Origin: Fimenecus sp052273625
GTDB taxonomy: Bacteria > Bacillota > Clostridia > Oscillospirales > Acutalibacteraceae
DNA: 18,265 nucleotides
Assembly (NCBI GenBank): GCA_052273625.1
Contig: DAVZHW010000035.1
Span: 1-18,265 of the forward strand
Reading direction: 5' to 3'
Both the position numbers and the translations under genes were made by a program. Below are positions 1-5,577 of the stretch, in pieces (position 1 is the stretch's first letter; each line of letters opens with the position of its first letter). Below the pieces are notes generated by a model. The model saw only the letters and a program-made list of their open reading frames with translations, was not told the DNA's origin and ran no database searches.

Positions 1-697
1 TTGCAAAGCTGCTTTTACTCTTATGCTCCTTGATAGCTCTTTCAACTTCAACTACAGCGGCAAGCGTTGGTGTTTGCACTGTACCTATGGTTATCTTCTC
101 TCTGTTTCCATACGCCTGTGTAGCAAGCACTGTGAGATTTATGCCCCACAGCCAGTTGGTGATATCTTTGCACCTTGCAGCTCTTATAATAGAAGCTCTG
201 TTCTCAATGCTTTGAAGATTTCTCAGGTTAAATGCACTCCTTATGGAGCTTTCATTAAGATTATTTATAACGGCTCTGTAAACAGGCAAGCCTCGTCCTA
301 AATTTATATATATGTAAGAAAAAATGTTCTCACCGCTATCGTCATTGTCGGTAGCACATATGATTTTATCCGCCTTGCTCAAAGCCTCGTCAAGGCACTC
401 AATGTAGGAAGAAACTATATTGTTCTCACTATTTTTTAATGGCGTATATTTAAATTGATAAGGTATACAAGGAAAGGCTTTACTGCTCCATTTGTTAAAA
501 TCGCTGCCGTAAGCAGAAGCAGGAGCCAGCTCATATAATCTTCCCTTTGCATAGGCGATCATGGTATTGTCGCCGTTAAGAATGGTTTCCCAGTAATAGA
601 TATCTGAATGTGCTACATATGTCACTTTCTTTCCTGCACCAAGAGCTTTAGCTATTTTCTTTGCAACGCTCTGTTTTTCAACTATTATAACAGTCAA
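1..697 (-). CDS. Type IA DNA topoisomerase (TopB/topoisomerase III-like), N-terminal part, runs off the window
   Basis: Reads through the window edge, so only about 232 N-terminal residues are present and the catalytic tyrosine region is outside. A TOPRIM domain is visible: the first-motif Glu in IIVEKQS (residues 4-10), then KGRLYELAP (about 51-59), then ATDNDDSGEN (115-124). The last aligns with the usual ATDxDREGE, so both acidic DxD residues and the GE are kept but the RE pair is replaced by DS. RASIIRAARCKDITNWLWG and IGTVQTPTLAAVVE match the following topoisomerase IA segments (usual GRVQTPTL). I chose a TTG start at 697 because AGAGGGG lies 6 nt upstream and no ATG in frame fits. Enzymes of this family relax DNA or unlink single strands and are common on conjugative elements, probably supporting replication or transfer. 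Operator-like site S1 lies inside codons 25-30. Confidence 0.85.
   Translation of the reverse strand, partial: MTVIIVEKQSVAKKIAKALGAGKKVTYVAHSDIYYWETILNGDNTMIAYAKGRLYELAPASAYGSDFNKWSSKAFPCIPYQFKYTPLKNSENNIVSSYIECLDEALSKADKIICATDNDDSGENIFSYIYINLGRGLPVYRAVINNLNESSIRSAFNLRNLQSIENRASIIRAARCKDITNWLWGINLTVLATQAYGNREKITIGTVQTPTLAAVVEVERAIKEHKSKSSFA
609..626. promoter_or_regulatory. Dispersed palindrome site S1 (intragenic, topoisomerase gene)
   Basis: TGTGCTACATATGTCACT matches the 18-bp consensus TGTGMYAYATRTRKCACA except for the last base. It lies inside the topoisomerase coding sequence, about 70-90 nt after the TTG start. Function is inferred from the repeated motif only; a chance match at 17 of 18 positions is unlikely. 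Confidence 0.6.
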
Positions 698-769
698 TAA
701 TATCCCCTCTTATTTTATCATATGTTTTTCTATTTATCAATGGGCTATCAGCCAATCGTGTTCGTTTTT

Positions 770-1546
770 TTACTGTAATGTGCTTTTACGGACTTTAAAT
801 CTACAAGAAGGAGAAGTACAGAAATAATACTCCCCTATTGGCGTTGGCTTTAAGGTCAAGCGACCGCCGCAGTATGGGCAAGACTTAACATAGCTAAACT
901 CAATAAGTTCCTGCACGTTCTTCACATCTTCCCTTGTGTACTCATACAGTAACTCTTTTCTGTCTTTGAATTTAATATTCTCGTCCATAAGTACGCTTGC
1001 TCTGTCACCGACATAGCCATTCGTATACAGCATAACGTTTTCTGTATCAAAGTGTTTTCGCATATCAAGAATTTCGTCCATTTGGCGGATCGTTATGTAT
1101 TCGGGTGAGCGAAAGCAAGCAAGGAGAAATGTTTTATCGTTATCTTTATCGTGATACAGTGCAAAGTGGCTCATATCTCTGTCCGTGTAAAAGTCCTCTG
1201 CTTTGTCGAGACACTCATAATTATCATCACTATAATACTTATTTATAATTGCAAGTTTGAAGTCTGCATCTGACATAATATCGAGAGCCTTCATACCGCT
1301 TGCTTTTTCAGTGTGCTTTCTGAGACGTATCTCATTCCTACTAAGCCAAAAGCCTGCACCTATAACGGCTGCTTCTAACATTACAAGTCCGACAAAGCCG
1401 ATATATTTATATAGAAGCAGTCCTATGAAGAAAGTAACATAGGCGGCAAAGTAAATTTTAGAGGGTTTTCTATTCTTTTTCTGAGCCTTTTTTATCTGTC
1501 TTTTTCTTTTTCTAGTCAATCCGATCGGCGGTGTATAATTAAGCAT
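770..1546 (-). CDS. Two-TM protein with degenerate Mrr-like nuclease domain and C-terminal topoisomerase-type zinc ribbon
   Basis: 258 residues. A very basic N-terminus (residues 11-30) precedes two membrane spans at about 31-47 and 50-69, so the C-terminal part is probably cytoplasmic. Residues 85-205 follow the layout of Mrr_cat restriction-endonuclease-like domains, including a predicted strand-helix section ending in VMLYTNGYVGDRA. The catalytic positions appear lost: the GVD strand reads MSH, and the usual QCK motif reads ACF (LLACFRS, 141-147). The domain is therefore probably not a working nuclease. The C-terminus has four cysteines (223, 226, 243, 248) spaced like a topoisomerase zinc ribbon, and the next gene is a topoisomerase. 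GGGAGAG lies 6 nt before the ATG. No promoter of its own is apparent after the terminator at 1567-1600. The role is unknown; a membrane-tethered DNA-binding protein is a reasonable guess. Confidence 0.75.
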   Translation of the reverse strand: MLNYTPPIGLTRKRKRQIKKAQKKNRKPSKIYFAAYVTFFIGLLLYKYIGFVGLVMLEAAVIGAGFWLSRNEIRLRKHTEKASGMKALDIMSDADFKLAIINKYYSDDNYECLDKAEDFYTDRDMSHFALYHDKDNDKTFLLACFRSPEYITIRQMDEILDMRKHFDTENVMLYTNGYVGDRASVLMDENIKFKDRKELLYEYTREDVKNVQELIEFSYVKSCPYCGGRLTLKPTPIGEYYFCTSPSCRFKVRKSTLQ

Positions 1547-1566
1547 TTCATTCTCTCCCTTAACTC

Positions 1567-1600
1567 AAAAAGCCCCTATTATATAAATGGGGGCTTTTTT
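1567..1600 (-). terminator. Rho-independent terminator after the AbrB-like gene (possibly bidirectional)
   Basis: AAAAAGCCCC at 1567-1576 pairs with GGGGCTTTTT at 1590-1599 around a 13-nt AT-rich loop. T-runs follow the stem on both strands. It lies 3 bp after the stop of the AbrB-like gene and should limit transcription into the Mrr-like gene. Confidence 0.85.
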
Positions 1601-1602
1601 CT

Positions 1603-1848
1603 TTATTTCTTTGTCAGTCCATTGTAACATTCGTTACATATCTTCACACCCTTAAAATCGTGAAACTCTTCTTGATGCTCGTTACAGAAGGCACACGTTT
1701 CTCTGTGTTTTTCCAAAATAATCATATCACCGTCAGTGTATATATCAACGCCAACGCCAGTATCAAGTCCATACACTCTTCTTATCTCTTTCGGAATAAC
1801 AAGCCTTCCGAGTTCGTCTATTCTTCTGATTATTCCTGTTGATTTCAT
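1603..1848 (-). CDS. AbrB/SpoVT-type transition-state regulator with C-terminal zinc ribbon
   Basis: 81 residues. Residues 1-48 are a clear swapped-hairpin AbrB/SpoVT DNA-binding domain (MKSTGIIRRIDELGRLVIPK, then EIRR, then a strand ending in MIILEK). Residues 52-74 carry two Cys pairs (CAFC at 52-55, CNEC at 71-74), a small zinc ribbon seen in some clostridial AbrB-like proteins. AAGGAG lies about 10 nt before the ATG. The gene has its own consensus promoter (1914-1942) and terminator. Palindromes S2 (in the leader) and S3 (upstream of -35) bracket the promoter, so the gene is very likely controlled by whatever binds these sites, and autoregulation is possible. Family members bind DNA as dimers or tetramers and often tolerate degenerate sequences. 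Confidence 0.92.
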   Translation of the reverse strand: MKSTGIIRRIDELGRLVIPKEIRRVYGLDTGVGVDIYTDGDMIILEKHRETCAFCNEHQEEFHDFKGVKICNECYNGLTKK

Positions 1849-1870
1849 TAAGATCCTCTCCTTCTAAATT

Positions 1871-1888
1871 TGTGACATATGTAGCACA
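1871..1888. promoter_or_regulatory. Dispersed palindrome site S2, in the abrB-like leader
   Basis: TGTGACATATGTAGCACA matches the consensus fully. It lies just upstream of the ribosome binding site of the AbrB-like gene and downstream of its predicted transcription start (about 1907), a classic repressor position. Confidence 0.75.
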
Positions 1889-1913
1889 AATTTCAGTTCT
1901 ATCAGTTACCTAT

Positions 1914-1942
1914 ATTATACACCTGAAATGCGCAAAAGTCAA
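1914..1942 (-). promoter_or_regulatory. Sigma-A promoter of the AbrB-like gene
   Basis: On the minus strand, TTGACT (1942-1937), a 17-bp spacer and TATAAT (1919-1914) predict a start near 1907, about 60 nt before the ATG at 1848. The -35 and spacer are copied almost exactly upstream of the small membrane-protein gene (7934-7962). Confidence 0.85.
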
Positions 1943-1958
1943 CACGTTTGAATGAAAT

Positions 1959-1976
1959 TGTGCTATATGTGTCACA
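1959..1976. promoter_or_regulatory. Dispersed palindrome site S3, upstream of the abrB-like promoter
   Basis: TGTGCTATATGTGTCACA is identical to S6. It is centred about 60 bp before the predicted start, 16 bp upstream of the -35 box. S3 and S2 are about 88 bp apart centre to centre, so a looped complex across the promoter is possible. Confidence 0.75.
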
Positions 1977-1988
1977 ACTTACACTGCT

Positions 1989-2195
1989 TTAATCATTATT
2001 TATTCTTCTATTCCATAGTTCAACGGCAGCTTCACATTTTTCAAACATATATGTTTTAGTTTCGCATTTACCACACATAACGTAGTATCTTAAACCATAT
2101 GCATCTGGTCTTGATTTAATCACAGCTTTATTCCCGCAAAATGGGCAAGGCTTTAAATCATAATTATTCAAAGAAACACGATTAGAAATAGTCAT
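1989..2195 (-). CDS. Lar-like restriction-alleviation protein
   Basis: 68 residues. LKPCPFCGNKAVI (about residues 14-26), a second Cys pair in VMCGKCET and a C-terminal EKCEAAVELWNRR match the Lar_restr_allev family, small zinc-finger proteins found in phages and mobile elements. The founding member Lar of the Rac prophage modulates EcoKI restriction; the activity of this homologue is inferred. AAAGG lies 11 nt upstream of the ATG. It follows the lipoprotein gene by 30 bp and is probably the last gene of that transcript. Anti-restriction would suit DNA that enters new hosts by conjugation. Confidence 0.8.
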   Translation of the reverse strand: MTISNRVSLNNYDLKPCPFCGNKAVIKSRPDAYGLRYYVMCGKCETKTYMFEKCEAAVELWNRRINND

Positions 2196-2225
2196 TTTTA
2201 AACAATCCTTTCAAACAATAAATTA

Positions 2226-3050
2226 TTAATATAAAAAGTAGATTGCCCAACAAGGGTTTGGATTTGTTCTATGTCCGTCAGGACAGGTTTCCACATACAC
2301 AACGTAATAAACGTCGCTATCCTGTTTGTACTCATAGTCTATCTGTTCCTTGAAGATTTTGGTCATATCATCAATATTCTTATTGTCAAAAAGTATTGTA
2401 TATACATCATTATAGCTGTCTTTTTCAGGTGTGAGTTTATTTTCTAGCATTGAAAAATATTCTTCTACCGTATTATAATCTATACCATACTTCCAAAACT
2501 CCGTATAATGCTCCTTGATATACTCCGCCTTTTCTCTTGAATATGCTGTAAGTTCTGCCTTCATAGAATCTATGTCTGCTTGCGTAATTTTATTACCGCT
2601 TGGCTTAGATGGTTGAGCCTCTTTCTTAGTTGTAGTTGTCTGTCGAGGCTGTTCTGTTTGCTGTGGTTGTTCATAAGAATAATCATTATCACTATTATCC
2701 TCACTATACGAAGGCTGATTATCCTCATAGTGATAATCATTGTTATCCTGTGATGGATAATACGCAAAACCACCGTTGCCATTGTTACTATTATTTTGAA
2801 CTGTGGTAGTTGTCTTTTTTGTTGTAGTAGTGTTCTTAGTAGTCGGTGTGGTTGTTGTAGTGATTGTATCACTTGTCGTTGTGGTAAACGTAGTTGCATT
2901 TTCAAAAGACGGTTTCCACGTTCCAATCGTTGTTGTAATTGTGGCACTTGTAGCCTTTGTTTCAGCTTTTGATGTATCATCTAGCTGACCGCAAGATGTA
3001 AACATTGTAAATGCCAATATAGCTGCTATAATCTTTACCGTGTTTTTCAT
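2226..3050 (-). CDS. Thr-rich lipoprotein with unknown C-terminal module shared with the FN3 protein
   Basis: 274 residues from the ATG at 3050, chosen because AAGGAGAG lies 8 nt upstream and because this start gives a clean lipoprotein signal: basic N-terminus, hydrophobic 7-17, then FTSCGQ with Cys20 as the probable lipidated residue. An ATG 33 nt upstream is less likely. Residues about 30-90 are Thr-rich, a flexible cell-wall-spanning linker; the next part is rich in Asn, Asp, Tyr and Gln. From about residue 152 the protein carries a module (starting ITQADIDSMKAEL, ending in the region of CPDGHRTNPNPCW) that is nearly identical to the C-terminus of the FN3 protein. I do not recognise this module. 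The stop of the preceding coiled-coil gene lies 1 bp before this start, so the two are probably translationally coupled. A surface-exposed role is inferred. Confidence 0.85.
   Translation of the reverse strand: MKNTVKIIAAILAFTMFTSCGQLDDTSKAETKATSATITTTIGTWKPSFENATTFTTTTSDTITTTTTPTTKNTTTTKKTTTTVQNNSNNGNGGFAYYPSQDNNDYHYEDNQPSYSEDNSDNDYSYEQPQQTEQPRQTTTTKKEAQPSKPSGNKITQADIDSMKAELTAYSREKAEYIKEHYTEFWKYGIDYNTVEEYFSMLENKLTPEKDSYNDVYTILFDNKNIDDMTKIFKEQIDYEYKQDSDVYYVVYVETCPDGHRTNPNPCWAIYFLY
2245..2566. repeat. 322-bp direct repeat, copy A (3' part of lipoprotein gene)
   Basis: Identical base for base to 3310-3631, an offset of exactly 1065 bp. Beyond 2566 only short matches remain before the sequences diverge, and upstream of 2245 they differ at once. 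It encodes most of the shared C-terminal module. Confidence 0.95.
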
Positions 3051-3051
3051 A

Positions 3052-3249
3052 TCAATTACTCTCCTTGCCATTATGTTTTTCATAATCTCTCGTCATCAAT
3101 GTTCTTAAAGTATTTCTACACTCCTCAATTTGTCTATACAGAATTGTGTTTTCCGCTCTAAGTTCCTCAATCTTGTCAATCATTTTATGGTTTAACGACA
3201 TAGATTGTGTCAACAGATCATACATTTCGTTATATGTTTTACTTCTCAT
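3052..3249 (-). CDS. Small coiled-coil protein, unknown function
   Basis: 65 residues, highly charged and almost entirely helical, with a heptad-like stretch around LTQSMSLNHKMIDKIEELRA and continuing through RQIEECRNTLRTL. I chose the ATG at 3249 (MRSKTYNEM) because GAAAGG lies about 10 nt upstream; an in-frame ATG at 3318 lies inside the FN3 gene and would put S4 within the coding sequence. The stop lies 1 bp before the lipoprotein start, so they are probably coupled. Palindrome S4 lies 25 nt upstream of the start and touches the FN3 stop codon. No family is recognised; it may pair with the lipoprotein but nothing in the sequence proves that. Confidence 0.7.
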   Translation of the reverse strand: MRSKTYNEMYDLLTQSMSLNHKMIDKIEELRAENTILYRQIEECRNTLRTLMTRDYEKHNGKESN

Positions 3250-3273
3250 TATTTGTAACCTTTCATTTACGTT

Positions 3274-3291
3274 TGTGCTATATGTGTCCAC
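3274..3291. promoter_or_regulatory. Dispersed palindrome site S4, between FN3 and coiled-coil genes
   Basis: TGTGCTATATGTGTCCAC equals S3 and S6 for 15 bases and then diverges. It overlaps the last base of the FN3 stop codon and lies 25 nt before the next start. Confidence 0.6.
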
Positions 3292-4883
3292 TAATAAAGG
3301 AAATACACAGCCCAACAAGGGTTTGGATTTGTTCTATGTCCGTCAGGACAGGTTTCCACATACACAACGTAATAAACGTCGCTATCCTGTTTGTACTCAT
3401 AGTCTATCTGTTCCTTGAAGATTTTGGTCATATCATCAATATTCTTATTGTCAAAAAGTATTGTATATACATCATTATAGCTGTCTTTTTCAGGTGTGAG
3501 TTTATTTTCTAGCATTGAAAAATATTCTTCTACCGTATTATAATCTATACCATACTTCCAAAACTCCGTATAATGCTCCTTGATATACTCCGCCTTTTCT
3601 CTTGAATATGCTGTAAGTTCTGCCTTCATAGCATCTATGTCAGCCTGTGTTATTTTGTCACTTCTGCTTGTCATGCCTGTCACAAAATCACTTTCTTCAC
3701 CGTAATGTTCAACCTTTGCATCGTCAATCTTGACAGCCTGAATTTTGAAGTTATACGAAGCTTCTGAATTAAGATTTTTCACAGTAAACTGAGTGTCTGC
3801 CGTTCTGCCTATCTCAGCCCAACTTTCACCATTATCCTTATATACCACATACTCGTTACAACCGATCTTATCCCACGAAAGAGTAATGCTGCTTTCAGTT
3901 ACAGACAATACATTAAGTCCTCTTGCCTTTTGGGGAGCTGTCGCTGTTGACACGCCGTCAGACCAATTACCGTACTGCTTTGAGCCGTTTACAAAAGAAT
4001 AAGCACGGACTTTGAAGCTCTCTCTTGTGGCATTTGGCAGACCTGAAACTACCGCATTTGTTTCTGTTACGTCTGCGACCTCGTTATACACGCCGTCCTT
4101 TCTCATTCCGACTGAATAGCCGTCAGCTCCGCTTACGCTATTCCATGATAAGCTTATCTCGCTGTTGCTCAAAGTGTTGGACTGTACACCTGTTACCTTT
4201 GCAACGCTCGTTGTGGCAGCAACAACTTTTGAATGTTTACCATAATGGTTATTGCGTTTCTTCTTATCGTCCTTCTTGCAAGCCCTTATTTTAAACTTGT
4301 ACTCTGTCTGTGGCGTGAGTTTCTTAATGGTGTAGGACGTTCCTGTGGTCTTACCTATCTCCTTCCACTCACCGCTTATGTATTGGAAAACACGATAGTT
4401 TGTACAGCCAATTTTCGTCCACGAAAGCTTAATGCTGTCTGAATTTACAGAAGATACTTTCAATCCTTTGCAAGGCTGTGGGTTTGTGGCGGTGTTCCAA
4501 TTGGAAGAATAAGAGCCATATACCTTTTTACCCTTTACCTTCTTATATGCCCTTACCTTAAAATTCTCTCTCGTGGCATTTGGAAGCTTCTTTACGGTGT
4601 ACGTTGTGCTTTTTGTATCAGCGACCTTATTATATTTTCCGTTCTTACGCATATACACGGTATAACCGCTTGCACCCTTGACCTTGCGCCATTTAAGCTT
4701 TATCTCGCTGTTGCTTAAAGTATTAGATTTAAGACCTGTTACCTTACCGACACTTGCCGCCTCTGCGGTTATTGACGTTTGAGAAAAAAGATTGTAGTGA
4801 TCGGCGATAGGTGCATACATTCCTGTGCCTATCATCATGGTCGCCAGTATAGCTGCTGTTGTTCTTTTAATGCTGTTCTTCAT
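3291..4883 (-). CDS. Secreted protein with four fibronectin type III domains and unknown C-terminal module
   Basis: 530 residues from the ATG at 4883, chosen for AAAGGGAGAG 5 nt upstream and an immediate signal peptide; an ATG 27 nt upstream lacks a good ribosome binding site. The signal peptide covers about 1-43 (cleavage near AEA-AS). Four FN3 domains follow at about 45-136, 137-226, 227-318 and 319-407, each with the usual SEIKLKW-type strand, GYxVYM core and late FKVRAY strand. Domains 1 and 3 resemble each other (TLSNSEI, NATRExFKVRAY), as do 2 and 4 (IxLSWxKIGC), so the array arose by duplication of a two-domain unit. Residues 408-530 are the module shared with the lipoprotein. There is no LPXTG motif or C-terminal anchor, so it is secreted or held by binding. 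Adhesion or cell-contact roles are typical of FN3 surface proteins but are inferred here. Confidence 0.88.
   Translation of the reverse strand: MKNSIKRTTAAILATMMIGTGMYAPIADHYNLFSQTSITAEAASVGKVTGLKSNTLSNSEIKLKWRKVKGASGYTVYMRKNGKYNKVADTKSTTYTVKKLPNATRENFKVRAYKKVKGKKVYGSYSSNWNTATNPQPCKGLKVSSVNSDSIKLSWTKIGCTNYRVFQYISGEWKEIGKTTGTSYTIKKLTPQTEYKFKIRACKKDDKKKRNNHYGKHSKVVAATTSVAKVTGVQSNTLSNSEISLSWNSVSGADGYSVGMRKDGVYNEVADVTETNAVVSGLPNATRESFKVRAYSFVNGSKQYGNWSDGVSTATAPQKARGLNVLSVTESSITLSWDKIGCNEYVVYKDNGESWAEIGRTADTQFTVKNLNSEASYNFKIQAVKIDDAKVEHYGEESDFVTGMTSRSDKITQADIDAMKAELTAYSREKAEYIKEHYTEFWKYGIDYNTVEEYFSMLENKLTPEKDSYNDVYTILFDNKNIDDMTKIFKEQIDYEYKQDSDVYYVVYVETCPDGHRTNPNPCWAVYFLY
3310..3631. repeat. 322-bp direct repeat, copy B (3' part of FN3 gene)
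   Basis: Identical to 2245-2566. The copies differ only outside this block, for example at the last residues (AVYFLY here, AIYFLY in copy A) and at DAM versus DSM at the module start. Confidence 0.95.
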
Positions 4884-4902
4884 GGTATCTCTCCCTTTAT
4901 AT

Positions 4903-5430
4903 TCATTCATAAGCCCCGATATATTCCGTTCTCTTACCGCATATCGGACACGGTATCATATCATCATAGGAAGCTGATATGATCTGCTTTGTTGTCTTAC
5001 ACAACTCTTTACAGCACTTTGGAAGAACGTTTATAACGTCCTTATCCTTTAAAACACTTGGTCTGACAAGCTTATTAAACCTAACGTACTCGACCCACCC
5101 TTTGTTATCAAATATTCGGTAAGCATAAAGTCTGCACGCCTCTCGAGTTATCAGATACTCCGTATGATTTGCACAGCCCGAAAACTGCGCATCTTTAAGC
5201 TTTTCAAGCAAGGTCGTTTCACCATTTTTCTCGGCTAAAAGCTCAACGGCTGCTACCCATACGGTTTCAAGTATATCACCCTGACTTGTCATAACGCCAT
5301 TTCTATACGAATATTTCTTCTTACCGTCTGCACCCACGTTTGTTGTAGTCATGCCTGTTCCATAATGAGGTCGGAGTGACTTAAAGCTTATTTCGACCAA
5401 CTCCAAAGAGTTTATCAAGCCTATCTGCAT
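4903..5430 (-). CDS. Hypothetical protein with C-terminal zinc-binding motif
   Basis: 175 residues, soluble, no signal peptide. AAAGGA lies 6 nt before the ATG. Near the C-terminus MIPCPICGKRTEYIG carries a CxxC that could form a zinc ribbon with the earlier Cys residues (KCCKELCK, about 140-146). The N-terminal half contains a GTGMTTTNVGADGKKKYSYRN loop-like stretch. I do not recognise the family. It overlaps nothing: the upstream small zinc-ribbon frame ends 1 bp before this start and the FN3 gene begins 19 bp after the stop, so the set looks like one operon. Confidence 0.75.
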   Translation of the reverse strand: MQIGLINSLELVEISFKSLRPHYGTGMTTTNVGADGKKKYSYRNGVMTSQGDILETVWVAAVELLAEKNGETTLLEKLKDAQFSGCANHTEYLITREACRLYAYRIFDNKGWVEYVRFNKLVRPSVLKDKDVINVLPKCCKELCKTTKQIISASYDDMIPCPICGKRTEYIGAYE

Positions 5431-5431
5431 T

Positions 5432-5543
5432 TTAGTTCCTTTCTGATTGTGCTAATAGATTTACACGTTCCCACGTCAAAATCTCTCCGCAGGACTTACA
5501 TCTTACAGGTTTTCTAACTTCTATTATTGCTTTGCATTTTCAT
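5432..5543 (-). pseudogene. Small zinc-ribbon gene with an apparent +1 frameshift
   Basis: The ATG at 5543 has GGGAGAAG at a good distance and palindrome S5 17 nt upstream, exactly the set-up of a real start, but its frame stops after 9 codons. The next frame over, from just after this ATG to the TAA at 5432, encodes a sensible short protein with KPVRCKSCGEILTWERVNLL, a CxxC zinc knuckle. Removing one A from the run following the ATG would join them into 37 codons beginning MKCKAIIEVRK. The stop lies 1 bp before the next ATG, as expected of a coupled gene. It is either a recent frameshift, an assembly error in an A-rich stretch, or slippage during expression. Confidence 0.55.
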
Positions 5544-5559
5544 TTTTTCTTCTCCCAAT

Positions 5560-5577
5560 TGTGACACATATGTCACG
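5560..5577. promoter_or_regulatory. Dispersed palindrome site S5
   Basis: TGTGACACATATGTCACG is a near-perfect palindrome. It abuts the stop codon of the ParA/CpaE-like gene (5578) and lies 17 nt before the start of the small zinc-ribbon frame. Confidence 0.7.

Noticed and set aside
698..769. Possible hairpin (GGCTGATAGCC) between the Mrr-like and topoisomerase genes
   Set aside because: The stem is only 4 bp and no T-run follows, so it is not a credible terminator.
2803..2988. Plus-strand Val-rich frame
   Set aside because: Antisense shadow of the Thr-rich linker of the lipoprotein (ACN codons read as NGT).
3250..3318. Longer start for the coiled-coil protein at 3318
   Set aside because: It would overlap the FN3 gene and S4, has no ribosome binding site, and the ATG at 3249 has a good one.
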